A DNA stretch of 64,000 nucleotides from Catonia carolina. Its lineage: Eukaryota > Arthropoda > Insecta > Hemiptera > Achilidae. The stretch covers positions 5,610,038 to 5,674,037 of the forward strand of contig JAQMRL010000021.1 of the NCBI GenBank assembly GCA_035578175.1, read 5' to 3'. Positions 35,242 through 45,836 of this stretch are shown piece after piece. A program made the translations under genes and the position numbers. The first letter of the stretch is position 1. Each line of letters opens with the position of its first letter. The notes beneath the pieces were generated by a model. That model ran no database searches, was not told the origin of the DNA, and saw only the letters and a program-made list of their open reading frames with translations.

Positions 35242-36202
35242 ACTTTCTCTTGCCTATATGAATATATAGGAAGGAAAGTATTGTTTTCATGTCGATTTTA
35301 AGAAATCGAGTTTTCACCGGATCTATACGTTTTCAGACCCCCTGAACCCACACAAACATGTTTTTAGCTATTGGTCTGTGTGTGTGTCTGTGTGTAGGTG
35401 TGTGTTTGTGTGTGTGCGTGCGTGCGTGCGCGTGCGCGTGTGTGTGAACAGAATATGTCAAGAACCGAACATCGTACGAACTTGAAACATGAAACTTAAG
35501 TTACATACCACTACCGGACCCGACACGAACATTTTCATCAAAATCGGTCAACCGGAAGTAGTAGTTTATTCGTGTAATTTTCCACTTTTTTGCGATTTTC
35601 TCAAAAACTGGCCCTACGATTTTTTTAACAATCGCCTGGTTTACTAAATTTTATATTCTCTACAAGATAGGGTAGGCGTCATGTTTGCTGAAATTCTTGG
35701 TGAGGCTGTTTTCACGTAAAAACAAAGTTTTTTTAAGATTACGGCTTTAATATGCAATTTAGCGAAAAAATTTATACAATAAAAGTTGTAAAGAATTTAA
35801 AACCCTACAATTTTAATTCAAAAATTTTTTTGTATAACGCTTAGTTTAGTAGTAATTAGCAATTTTCTGTTTTTTTCACGAAAACGTGAGAAAAATCGAC
35901 TTTTTTAAGATTTCGACCTTAGTATGCATTTTACGACAAAAGTGTATAATCAAATTTATAGAAAATTAAAAGATCTACAACTTTTATTTGGAGCATTTTT
36001 CTCTACAGAGGCTAGTTTAGCGTGAAAGAGTGATTTTCCGTAATTTTAAGCCAAACAGGTCGATTTTCATTTTGCGCCTTTCACTCATGATTAAAGTAAG
36101 ATTATGTTTTTTGAGTTTAGGTTTTTGTTTATTTTTAATGTTAGGTTATATTGGTCATTATTTGCATCGGCAAGAGAAAGTTGTGTGAGTGTTTTACACC
36201 AG
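35242..36202 (-). mobile_element. H-element copy 21, full length
   Basis: Complete minus-strand copy with a GT/GC-rich tract (35376-35445). Left-terminal hairpin changed to GAGTGTTTTACACC. Confidence 0.87.
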
Positions 36203-36223
36203 ATTTTTATTTTTATATTATTT

Positions 36224-36990
36224 ACAGTGGAACTTCGATAATGCGATAACCTCGATTTAACGAATTGTTTTTACGGCACCGTAACATTTTAATAAAACTA
36301 CCTGTAAATTTACTTTTATTTACTAAATTAAATATAAGTAAATTATTTAAAATTTATTTCGTAATTATTTAAAATTTTATTCGCTTGATTTAGGATACGC
36401 TAGCAATACATTCAGTTTAGTGACCGCCGACGATTAACTATCTGTAAATATTACTGCTGTAAATTTCATTAAAAATTAAGTTCTTTACTTTAGAATTAAG
36501 GAATTAACAAGTAAATAAATCATTTTTTTTAATATATAAAATTAAATTTATTTTCATACAGTGGAACTTCGTTCGAGATTGCAAAAACTCGATTTAACGA
36601 ATTGTTTTTATGGTACCGTAACATTTTAATAAAACTTTATTCAAAAATTAAGTTCTTTACTGTAGGAATAAGGAATTAACAAGTAAGTAAATCATTAATT
36701 TTTTTTTTTAATGTATATAATTAATATTTAATTTATTTTTATACAATGGAACTTCTATATTGCGAAAACTTCGATTTAACGAATTATTTTTACGGCACCG
36801 TAACATTTTAATAAAACTACCAGTAAATTTACTTTAATTTACTAAATTAAATATACGTTAATTATTTAAAATTAATTTTCTAATAATTAAAAATTTTATC
36901 AGTAAAATTAATTCTTTTTACGAATCTTTACCTTGATATAACGAAATATTGATTTTCTGGGACATAGATCATACAATAAATTTTACAACT
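36224..36990. repeat. K-repeat units 4-6
   Basis: Unit 4 at 36224-36535 (long form), unit 5 at 36558-36710 (short form) and unit 6 at 36742-36960, each starting ACAGTGGAACT or ACAATGGAACT and containing CGATTTAACGAATT. TTGATATAACGAAATATTG near 36933 looks like one more decayed terminus. Confidence 0.7.
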
Positions 36991-37208
36991 ACTGTTTTAT
37001 AAAAATATTAAAATTTAAATTGGTATTACACTCAGACCTAAACGTACCCTACATAAATGACGTTTTCTTAAAACTCTAAACAAAATTTAGGAAGAAACTC
37101 GTGAACCACCATAACCCATTGATCTCAAATCTGGCTACGCAGACTCTCCCAAACAATCCAATAAGACGTCTGAAACGTCGATGGAGCCGGGACCTCATCT
37201 ACTAACGT
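36991..37208. other. Unassigned sequence
   Basis: ACCTCATCTACTAACG and CATAACCCATTGATCTCAAA near 37110-37200. No match within the window. Confidence 0.3.
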
Positions 37209-37296
37209 AACGGGTGATTCAAAAAGAGCGCCGGTTTTTAAACGGCTGGTAAATTTTTGTTTATCGGTTGGCAACATTGTTAGACCTCATTTCTAT

Positions 37297-37563
37297 TACC
37301 ATAGAGAAGTTTACTATTGCACAACGAGTGTTAATCGTCAAAACATTTTACCAGAGTGGAGAGAGTTATGCGGCTACTGTCAGGTGACTTCGCGGTACTC
37401 TAGGACGTAATGAAGCACCGAATGAATCAACAGTTCGCAGGCTCATGAAAAAGTTTTTTGAGACGGGTTCAACAGTCGACCTTAAAAGTTCTGGACGTCG
37501 TCGTTCTGGCCGAACTGAGCAGAACGTTGCGTTGGTTCGTGACAGTATGGCTGTTACCGATAC
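37297..37563 (+). pseudogene. mariner transposase N-terminus (helix-turn-helix)
   Basis: Frame reads EKFTIAQRVLIVKTFYQSGE, SYAATVR, an in-frame TGA, then LRGTLGRNEAPNESTVRRLM and FFETGSTVDLKSSGRR. This matches the N-terminal helix-turn-helix (DUF4817-type) region of mariner-like transposases, which binds the termini. The frame breaks where it joins the next fragment, with the first catalytic Asp region deleted. Confidence 0.8.
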
Positions 37564-37968
37564 CGTACGATGATTAGGGAGTTTTTGTGGCGTCATTTGG
37601 ATGGAATGAACATTGACGAGTTGTGGTTTCAGCAGGATGGTGCCACCTGTCACGCTGCACGAAAAACAATGTTGTTGCTCCGTGAACGGTTCCAGGATCG
37701 CATCATTTCTCGTAATTCCGACCATCAATGGCCACCAAGGTCGTGTGACTTGACGCCTTGTGACTTTCATCTTTGTGGTCATCTGAAGTCATTGGTGTAT
37801 GCCAATAAACCCCGAAACATCAATGACTTGAAGGAGGAAATTCGACGGGTTATCGGGCAAATGGAAGTCGAAACTTGTCGTGCAGTAATATCCAATTTCA
37901 TGGACAGAGTTGATGCGTGCCAGCGCAGTAGAGGAGGATACATGCATGACATCATTTTTCATACATGA
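37561..37968 (+). pseudogene. mariner transposase DDE-domain C-terminal part
   Basis: Open frame (start ATG at 37570) containing ELWFQQDGATCHAA with the second catalytic Asp in QQDGA, and WPPRSCDLTPCDFHLCG with the third acidic residue (Asp of SCDL), 36 residues apart. LVYANKPRNINDLKEEIRR follows, as in DDE_3-type mariner relatives. The first catalytic Asp and roughly 100 residues before it are absent, so the protein is not functional. The antisense 138-codon frame is a shadow. Confidence 0.88.
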
Positions 37969-38075
37969 AATCGGAAGGTAAGATGAACTTGTTGATGTAT
38001 TTATTTTCAGTTTTTCAATAAAATAAATCTCTTAATTTGATATATCAAAACCGGCGCTCTTTTTGAATCACCCTA

Positions 38076-38289
38076 TTGTAATTGAGTATCCATTACAGTG
38101 TTCTAAATGCTGCACTAGCAGTGTTCTAAATGCTTAGTGATACTAGCATAACTCACGCGGCTTCGCACTCAAAACATGTGTAATCAATTTTTTTTTTTAA
38201 ATAAATATGTAACAGAAATTGTGGAGCTGCTAGTCGACTGTCTAAACAACGTACACAAACATAAAAAAAACACACACACACATAAAAAA
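38076..38289. other. Unassigned spacer
   Basis: Contains a short direct repeat (CAGTGTTCTAAATGCT near 38097 and 38120) and a CACA-rich run before H copy 22. Confidence 0.35.
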
Positions 38290-39207
38290 TCTGGTGTGAA
38301 ACACTCACACAACTTTCTCTTGCCAATGCCAATAATTAACAATAAACCTAACATTAGTAATAAAACATTAGAAATAAACAAAAAACTAACCTCAAAAATC
38401 ATAAGTGAAATACACAAAATTTAAATCTACCTCAGTTTGGCTTAAAAATACGGAAAATCGCTCATTCACGCTAAACTAGGCACTGTACAAAAAATGCTTT
38501 AAATAAAAGTTGTAGATCTTTTAACTTTCTATAAATTTTATTATATACACTTTTGTCGTAAAATGCATTCTAAGGCCGAAATCTTAAAAAATCGATTTTT
38601 CACACGTTTTCGTGAGAAAAAAACAGAAAATCGCTAATTACCGCTAAACTAAGGGTTATACAAAAAATGTTTGAAATAAGAGTTGTAGGTTTTTAAATTC
38701 TCAACAACTTTTATTATATAACGTTTTGCGCTAAAATGCATATTAAAGCCGCAATCTTAAAAAGAAAATGTTTTTACGTGAAAACAGCCTCACCCAGAAT
38801 TTCAGCAAACATGGCGCCTACCCTATCTTGTAGAGAATAAAAAATTGAGTAAATGAGGTGATTTTAAAAGAAATCGTAGGACCAGTTTTTGAGAAAATCG
38901 CAAAAAAGTGAAAAATTACACGAATAAATTACTACTTCCGGTTGACCGATTTTGATGAAAATGTTCATGTCGGGTCCGGTAGTGGTATGTAACTTAAGTT
39001 TCACGTTTCAAGTTCGTACGATGTTCCGTTCTTGAGATATTTTGTGCACACACACACACACACACACACACAGACCAATCGCTAAAAACATGTTTGTGTG
39101 GGTTCAGGGGGTCTGAAAACGTATAGATCTGGTGAAAACTCGATTTCGAAAAATCGACATGAAAACAATACTTTCCTTCCTATATATTCATATAGGCAAG
39201 AGAAAGT
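38290..39207 (+). mobile_element. H-element copy 22, full length
   Basis: Complete copy with a deletion in the left third near 38395 (CCTCAAAAATCATAAGTG) and a short CA tract (39047-39072). Confidence 0.87.
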
Positions 39208-39359
39208 AAAAAAAACACACACACACACAACGTTTTGATAAATTCCCCCGCGTACGTCTCTCAACATCCTTAAACCCCTTCATCTACTTCAACAGCAACA
39301 CGTACTCAAATGCACACACACACACAAACACACATACATATTAATAAAAATCTTCATTA
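39208..39359. other. CA-rich spacer
   Basis: (AC)n stretches and TCCCCCGCGTACGTCTC; nothing recognised. Confidence 0.3.
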
Positions 39360-39535
39360 GGGCCCTTAGGGTTATCATTTTTGAAAAATTAAAAATAAAA
39401 TGTTGCTGTGAATATAAATACGAATGTACTGTCAAAATTTCATGAAAATCCGTTCAGTAGTTTTGGAAATTAACCTGCACAAAAAAAAACACACTTTGTC
39501 TTTGTAATATTTGTATAGATGATAGGTTATGAAAT
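39360..39535. repeat. R-repeat, copy 1
   Basis: TACTGTCAAAATTTCATGAA, TCCGTTCAGTAGTTTTGG and a tail TTTGTATAGATGATAGGT. A second copy is at 40328-40448 (GGTGTCAAAATTTCATGAAA). Unclassified interspersed repeat. Confidence 0.6.
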
Positions 39536-40022
39536 TACGTATATGCAAGAAATAAAGACACAGTATTAAGATGCAAATGAGTTGAACAAGTTTTTAATTA
39601 CAGCCAAAATCTATTCTATATACGAGGAAAATTACTACTTGAAATACGTACGTATTTTTTGTACAGACGGTATAACAATATTAGACGTAATTACACGTAA
39701 ATTATAATCTATAGAAACTACATTTACTAGTTTGTGGTTTTCTTTAACACCATTAACAAATATAAATCTACTTAAATCATCATACAACGTGAAAAAATTT
39801 GTAAATTTGTTTGTTTCTCGATTTCTTTTTTATCGAGCTTCGATTGTAGTTACGAAAATACATCAATTGAAAAGGTTTTTCTATTTATTGTATTTGTTTT
39901 GTTTTATGAATACGAGATGTGTATTTATATTTTATTTTATTTTTTGAAATAAATTTAATTTTGTTACCTTATCATTAATTTTAGTTAATACTAAACAAAC
40001 AATTGTTTAAATTTTTGGTTTT
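39536..40022. repeat. R2-repeat, copy 1
   Basis: About 490 bp (AGACACAGTATTAAGATGCA to AAACAAACAATTGTTTAAAT). Second copy 40448-41935 is interrupted by a LINE; the final third recurs a third time at 42690-42812. AT-rich, no frame with motifs. Confidence 0.75.
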
Positions 40023-40327
40023 ATTCCTAATGTGTGTACGTTGCAATCTGTTCTATTGAGAACAATAAGCAACCCCATGACCCAATGAGATGAGGATGAT
40101 GTGTATGACGTGTAAATGAGACTGTGTAGTCTCTACAGATGCCTGAGAGAGTATGGTTAATTGAACCCCAACCATCAAATTGCACCAACAACCACTGTCT
40201 GGTATTCAAATCCGTATAAAAGTAACTACCTTTACTAGGGTTTGAACCAGGAACCTTCGTCTCCGAAAATCAGCTGTTAAGCAGCTGATTTTGGCGACGA
40301 CTTTACCTCTAGACCAACCCGTGGGTT
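40023..40327 (-). mobile_element. SINE-T copy
   Basis: Minus-strand: CCCACGGGTTGGTCTAGAGG (box A), hairpin stem AAAATCAGCTG with its complement, box B GGTTCAAACCC, body to ACGTACACACATTAGGAATA. Same layout as the copies at 41.9 and 42.4 kb. Confidence 0.85.
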
Positions 40328-40708
40328 AAATACGAATATGGTGTCAAAATTTCATGAAAAACCGTGGAGTAGTTTTGAAAATAGCGTGCACAAAAACACG
40401 TTTTGTCTTAATAATATATAGTAATATTAGTATAGACAGATGATAGGTTTGAAATTTTATACTAGAAATAAGACACAGTACTAAGGTGCAAATGAGTTGT
40501 ACAAGCTTTTAGTAATTACAGATAAAATCCATTCTATAAACAAGGAAAGTTATATTTGAAATACGTAGGCTACATAATTTTTGTACAGAAGGTATAACAA
40601 TATTACTGTAGACGTAATCACACGTAAATTATGATCTATAGAAATTACATTTACTAGTTTGTAGTTTTCTTTAACACCATTAACAAACACAAATCTACTT
40701 AAATCATC
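40328..40708. repeat. R-repeat and R2-repeat, copy 2 (left part)
   Basis: Duplicates 39400-39770. Differs by a GGCTA insertion at 40568-40572 (AATACGTA then GGCTA) absent from copy 1. It is cut at TTAAATCATC by the LINE. Confidence 0.75.
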
Positions 40709-41555
40709 TTTTTTTTTTGTCATCAGTCTCTCGACTGGTTTGATGCAGTTCTCCAACCTGTTCTATCTTGCGCAAGTCGTTTCATATCTACATACCTGTA
40801 ACACCCTACATCTTTTGTAATTTGCTTTATATATTCTAATCTTTGCTTCCCTCTACAATTTACTCCCTCAATGTTACCCTCCATTATGGATAGCCCAATA
40901 CCTGGATGTCTTAGGATATGCCTCACTAGCCTATCCCTTCTTTTGGTATAATGCTTCCATATACTTCTTTTTTCATCCACTCGCCTAAGAACCTCTAAAT
41001 TACTTATTTTGTCCACCCACCTAATCTTTAACATTTTCCTATAACACCACATTTCAAAAGCTTCTATCCTCTTCCGTTCTACAGCCCCTATCACCGACGT
41101 TTCACTTCCGTATAATGCTACACTCCAAACATAATGTTTTAAGAAATTTTTCCTAATCTGTAAATCAATGTTTGTAGTCAGTAAGCTGTTTTTCATTTCA
41201 AAGGCTTTTCTAGCTTGAGCAATTCTACTCTTGATATCACTCGTGCTTCTACCATCCTTTGTTATTTTACTCCCTAGATAGCAGAATTCCCCAACTTCCT
41301 GTATGTTTTCGTTGCCTACTTTTAAATTTCCCATCTCTTCTAAACCACTCTTGCTGCTGCACAACACTTTCGTTTTGTTCATATTAATTTTCATGAAGTA
41401 ATCCTTCCTCAAGATCTCATCCATTCCATTTAAGGCATCCTCTAGTTCATTCTTTGCCTCGGCTAATACTACTATTAAATACTACTATATTACTAATTAT
41501 TATTAATTATTAATTAAATTAATTTAATTATTATTAAATAATACTATACTACTAT
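40709..41555 (-). pseudogene. RTE-like LINE reverse-transcriptase C-terminus
   Basis: One open minus-strand frame from about 41462 (VLAEAKNELEDALNGM) to a TGA at 40723-40725. Motifs in order: MKINMNKTKVLCSS, GEFCYLGSKITKDGRS, YVWSVALYGSET, RIEAFEMWCYRKMLKIRWVD, EVLRRVDEKRS, DRLVRHILRHPG and a final WRTASNQSRD. These match the thumb and C-terminal region of RTE-like elements; the YADD active site lies just upstream and is missing. The stop codon falls in a terminal hairpin (CAGTC/GACTG, 40724-40737) followed by poly-A. TTAAATCATC on both sides (40699-40709 and 41556-41565) marks the target duplication. AT-only filler at 41463-41555 lies at the 5' edge. Confidence 0.88.
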
Positions 41556-41949
41556 TAAATCATCATACAACGTGAAAAGGTTTGTAAAAAAATAATTCTT
41601 GTTGATTTGATTATTTCCTGGGATTCTCGATTTCTTTATATCGAGCTTCGACTGTATTTACCAAGTTTTATTTACAAAAAAAAATTAAAAACAAAAACAC
41701 GAATAAACTACCAATTGATTTTCATCAAAATCGGTCAACCGGAATTAAAGTAGTATTTAATTCGTGTTTTAGAGATTAAAATTAAAAATTAAAATGGGTT
41801 TTCAATTTATTGATTTTTCTTTTGTTTTATGAATGCCAGAAGTGTATTTATATTTAATTTTATTTTTTGTAATAAATTTAATTTTGTTAACTTATCATTA
41901 ATTTTAGATAATACTAAACAAACAATTGTTTAAAATTTTTTATTTTTTT
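41556..41949. repeat. R2-repeat, copy 2 (right part)
   Basis: Continues the R2 unit after the LINE. A minus-strand H fragment (ATCAAAATCGGTCAACCGGA) is embedded at about 41696-41778. Confidence 0.65.
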
Positions 41950-42269
41950 ATTCCTAATTTGTGTACGTTGCAATCTATTCAATTTAGAACAGTAAGCAAC
42001 CCCATGACCCAATCAGATGAGGATGAAGTGTATGACGTGTAAATGAGACTGTGTAGTTTTGTACAGATCCAGGTCGACCACTCCTGAGAGAGTATGGTTA
42101 ATTGAACCCCAACCATCAAATTACACCAACAACCACTGTCTAGTATTCAAATCCGTATAAAAGTAGCTACCTTTACTAGGATTTGAACCAGGAACCTTTG
42201 TCTCCGAAAATCAGCTGTTAAACAGCTGATTTTGGCGACGACTTTACCTCTAGACCAACCCGGTGGGTT
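41950..42269 (-). mobile_element. SINE-T copy
   Basis: Minus-strand copy starting ACCCACCGGGTTGGTCTAGA, hairpin with loop TTTAA, box B GGTTCAAATCC, tail TACACAAATTAGGAATAAAA. Adjacent to another copy 80 bp away. Confidence 0.87.
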
Positions 42270-42351
42270 CGTATTTACCAAGTTGTATTTACCAAAATAC
42301 ATTAATTGAAACGGTTTTTCTATTTATTTTTTTTATTTTTTATTTTTTGTA
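42270..42351. repeat. R2-repeat fragment
   Basis: TATTTACCAAGTTGTATTTA and ATTAATTGAAACGG link the R2 copies; ends in TTTTTCTATTTATT, the duplicated target of the next SINE-T. Confidence 0.55.
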
Positions 42352-42667
42352 ATTCCTAATATGTGTACGTTGCAATCTGTTCAATTGAGAACAATAAGCA
42401 ATCCCATGACCCAATGAGATGAGGATGATATGTATGACGTGTAAATGAGGTGTAGTCTTGTACAGACTCAGGTTGACCATTCCTGAGAGAGTATGGTTAA
42501 TTGAACCCCAACCATCAAATTACACCAACAACCACTGTCTAGTATTCAAATCCGTGTAAAAGTAACTACCTTTACTAGGATTTGAACCAGGAACCTTTGT
42601 CTCCGAAAATCAGCTGTTAAACAGCTGATTTTGGCGACGACTTTACCTCTAGACCAACCCGGTGGGT
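42352..42667 (-). mobile_element. SINE-T copy with target-site duplication
   Basis: Same structure as the other SINE-T copies. TTTTTCTATTTATT at 42315-42328 and 42668-42681 is a 14-bp duplication, showing retroposition and fixing both ends (head ACCCACCGGGTTGG, tail GGAATTACAAA and an A-rich run). Confidence 0.9.
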
Positions 42668-42876
42668 TTTTTCTATTTATTGATATTTGTTTTGTTTCAT
42701 GAATACGAGTAGTGTATTTATATTTTATTTTATTTTTTGTAATAAATTTAATTTTGTTACCTCATCATTTATTTTTAGTTAATACTAAACAAACAATTGT
42801 TTAAATATAGTACATAATTATTTATTTTTATAATCTATTAAAGGGGAATCAAGCTTGAGGCACACTTAATAAAAAA
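42668..42876. repeat. R2-repeat tail, copy 3, plus H flank
   Basis: Third copy of the R2 tail to 42812. Then TAATCTATTAAAGGGGAATC with TTGAGGCACACT (42831-42866), which reappears at 44956 beyond H copies 23 and 24. Confidence 0.7.
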
Positions 42877-43807
42877 TCTGGTGTGAAACACTCACACAAC
42901 TTTCTCTTGCCAATGCAAAAAATTAATAATAAACCTAACATTAGTATTAAAACATTAGAAATGAACAAAAACTAACCTCAAAAACATAACCTTATTTTAA
43001 TCATGAGTGAATGACGCAAAATGACAATCGAACTCAGTTTGGCTTAAAAATACGGAAAATCACGCTTTCACGCTAAACTAGGCTCTGTAGAGAAAAATGC
43101 TCTAAACAAAAGTTGTAGATCTTTTAATTTTCTATAAATTTAATTATATACACTTTTGTCGTAAAATGCATACTAAGACCGAAATGTTAAAAAAATCGAT
43201 TTTTCTCACGTTTTCGTGAGAAAAAAAAACAGAAAATCGCAAATTACCGCTAAACTAAGCGTTATACAAAAAAATGTTTGAAACAGAAGTTGTACGTTTT
43301 TAAATTCTCTACAACTTTTATTATATAAGTTTTTGCGCTAAAATTTATATTAAAGCCGTAATCTTAAAAAAACAACGTTTTTACGTCAAAACAGCCTCAC
43401 CAAGAATTTCAGCAAACATGGCGCCTACCCTATCTTGTAGAGAATAAAAAATTGAGTAAAATAGGCGATTTTAAAAAAAATCGTAGGACCAGTTTTTGAG
43501 AAAATCGCAAAAAACTGAAAAATTATGCGAATAAACTACTACTTCCGGTTGACCGATTTTGATGAAAATGTTCGTGTCGGGTCCGGTAGTGGTATGTAAC
43601 TTAAGTTTCAAGTTTCAAGTTCGTACGATGTTCCGTTCTTGAGATATTCTGTTCACACACAGACACACACACAGACCAATCGCTAAAAACATGTTTTTTG
43701 GGTTCAGGGGGTCTGAAAACGTATAGATCCGGTGAAAACTCGATTTCGAAAAATCGACATGAAAACAATACTTTCCTTCCTATATATTCATATAGGCAAG
43801 AGAAAGT
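42877..43807 (+). mobile_element. H-element copy 23, full length
   Basis: Complete copy with a very short CA tract (43653-43674). It resembles the GTCGCGTCC type through most of its length but has GTCGGGTCC. Confidence 0.88.
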
Positions 43808-43818
43808 AATAAAACAAT

Positions 43819-44003
43819 GCCGGCCGCATTGGCGCAGTTGGTAACTTGCTCGCCTCTCATCATACGGTCCTGGGTTCGAATCCCACTCAAGCACGGCATA
43901 TTTTCATTCGTTACAAAAATTTATTTCATCCTAAATTGTACACAGTTCCACCCCAACGTCGTCGCTAATGACCGTTGCAGTTAACACGACGTTAAAAAAA
44001 AAA
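43819..44003 (+). mobile_element. SINE-A copy, best-preserved
   Basis: tRNA-derived SINE on the plus strand: head GCCGGCCGCATTGGCGCAGT, box A TGGCGCAGTTGG (43830-43841), box B GGTTCGAATCC (43873-43883), both perfect matches to the Pol III consensus. Body CGGCATATTTTCATTCGTTA to TAACACGACGTT and a poly-A tail. It lies between two converging H-elements. I call it a SINE rather than a tRNA gene because the head is repeatedly linked to the same body. Confidence 0.9.
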
Positions 44004-44023
44004 CATTTATTTACTTTATTTTT

Positions 44024-44945
44024 ACTTTCTCTTGCCTATATAAGTATATAGGAAGGAAAGTATTGTTTTCATGTCGATTTTAACAAATACACTCTTCACC
44101 AGATCTACACGTTTTCAGACCCCCTAAACCCAAAAATCATGATTTTTAGCGATTGGTCTGTGTGTGTGTGTGTGAACAGAATATCTCAAGAACGGAACAT
44201 TGTACAAACTTGAAACTTAAAACTTAAGTTACATACCACTACCCGACCCGACACGAACATTTTTATCAAAATCGGTCAACCGGAAGTAGTAGTTTATTCG
44301 TGTAATTTTTCACTTTTTTTCGATTTTCTCAAAAACTGGTTGTACGATTTTTTTTAAAAATCGCCTCATTTACTAAATTTTTTATGCTCTACAAGATAGG
44401 GTAGGCGCCATGTTTGCTAAAATTCTTGATGAGGCCGTTTTCACGTAAAACAATAGTTTGTTTTTAATATTACGGCTTCAATATGCATTTTAGCGCAAAA
44501 ATTTATAAAATAAAATTGTAGACAATTTAAAATTCTACAACTTTTATTTCAAACATTTTCTTGTATAACGCTTAGTTTAGCGGCAATTTTATGTTTTTTC
44601 TCACGAAAACGTGTGAAAAATCGATTTTTTTCAGATTTCGGTTTTAGTATGCATTTTGCGACAAAAATGTATACAATAAAATTTAATGGAAATTAAAATA
44701 TCTGCAACTTTTATTCAGAGCATTTTTCTCTACAGACTCTAGTTTAGCGTGAAAGAGTGGTTTTCCGTATTTTTAAGCCAAACTGGGGTTGATTTTCATT
44801 CTGCGTCTTTTACTCATGATTAAAATTAGGTTATGTTTATTGAGGTTAGTTTTTTGTTTATTTCTAATGTTTTATTACTAATGTTAGCATTATTGTTAAT
44901 TATTTGTATTGGCAAGAGAAAGTTGTGTGAGTGTTTCACACCAGA
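44024..44945 (-). mobile_element. H-element copy 24, full length
   Basis: Complete minus-strand copy with a minimal GT tract (44159-44173). Its right end faces copy 23 with the SINE-A between. The TAATCTATTAAAAGGG flank follows immediately. Confidence 0.87.
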
Positions 44946-44955
44946 TTTTTTTTTA

Positions 44956-45001
44956 TAATCTATTAAAAGGGAATCTAGTTTGAGGCACACTAAAAAAATA
45001 T
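44956..45001. repeat. Second flank copy around H copies 23/24
   Basis: TAATCTATTAAAAGGGAATC then TTTGAGGCACACTA, duplicating 42831-42870 with few differences. Confidence 0.75.
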
Positions 45002-45038
45002 AAAATTTTGTTTATTTTCTTTTTATTTATTAATGTTA

Positions 45039-45373
45039 TGCCCATAACATGCAGGTGGAGTGTTAAATTATTTGCACTTAATTTGCTAGTTCAAGGACTA
45101 CAAAAAAATAGTTCTGTTTCTTATCACATAGTCAGCCAATTAAATGACTGAATCATTTAATAACAGAAGAGGTAGAGGTGCAAAAAACACTAGTCACAGT
45201 TATCTCCTCAGAGAGTAATGAATTTCATTATACAGCCAGACCCTAAGGTGAATGAAATGAAGGTGTCATTTGCAGGGTGGAAAGTAGATGATTTTCAGAG
45301 AGCCTGGCATGCTGATAAGCATACTTTTCCACTTAGTAAGTGTTGGCAATGGTAAAACACCTCACTCCTTGTT
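45039..45373 (+). mobile_element. SINE1 copy, tail lost to an H insertion
   Basis: Plus-strand SINE1 from TGCCCATAACATGCAGGTGG to CACCTCACTCCTTGTT, where H copy 25 begins. The terminal hairpin and (CAA)n tail are absent. Confidence 0.82.
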
Positions 45374-45536
45374 ACTTTCCCTTGCCTATATGAATATATA
45401 GGAAGGAAAGTATTGTTTTCATGTCGATTTTAACAAAATAGAGTTTTCACCGGATCTACACGTTTTCAGACCCCCTTAACCTAAAAAAACATGTTTTTAG
45501 CGATTGGTCTGTGTGTGTGTTCGCGTGTGTGTGCAT

Positions 45537-45567
<31 letters not shown>

Positions 45568-45836
45568 CGCGCGTGTGCGTGTGTGTGTGTGTGTACAGAA
45601 TATCTAAAGAACGGAACATCGTACGAACTTGAAACTTGAAACTTAAGTTACATACCACTACCGGATCCGACACGAACATTTTCATCAAAATCGGGTCAAC
45701 TGGAAGTAGTAGTTTATTCGTGTAATTTTTCACTTTTTTGCGATTTTCTTAAAAACTGGTTCTACGATTTTTTTTTAAAATCATGAAAATAATACCTTCC
45801 TTCCCAATACATTTTTTCTAAAGGGCAAGAGAAAGT
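45374..45836 (-). mobile_element. H-element copy 25, chimeric right ends in inverted orientation
   Basis: Minus-strand right half (45374-45780; GT/GC tract 45509-45592) joined to a short plus-strand right tip (CATGAAAATAATACCTTCC to GGCAAGAGAAAGT, 45782-45836). Both ends are therefore right termini of the family. Confidence 0.78.

Larger units (their letters stand above)
37209..38075 (+). mobile_element. mariner-like transposon, internally deleted
   Basis: Perfect 27-bp inverted termini: GGGTGATTCAAAAAGAGCGC at 37212 continuing to CCGGTTTT, inverse ending at 38073. About 0.87 kb against the 1.2-1.4 kb usual for the superfamily. The encoded transposase is split and shortened (next two entries). 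Perfect termini with a dead gene suggest a fairly recent deletion derivative that could be moved in trans. Confidence 0.88.

Noticed and set aside
37366..37782. 138-codon minus-strand frame over the mariner
   Set aside because: Antisense shadow of the transposase; the plus strand carries the recognisable DDE motifs.
37209..38075. Endogenous viral or bacterial insertion
   Set aside because: The motifs are those of a eukaryotic mariner transposase with matching inverted termini; nothing viral or bacterial was recognised anywhere in the window.
43819..43895. Functional tRNA gene
   Set aside because: Perfect A and B boxes, but the head is fused to a recurrent SINE body and poly-A tail in several copies, and I could not fold a convincing anticodon arm.
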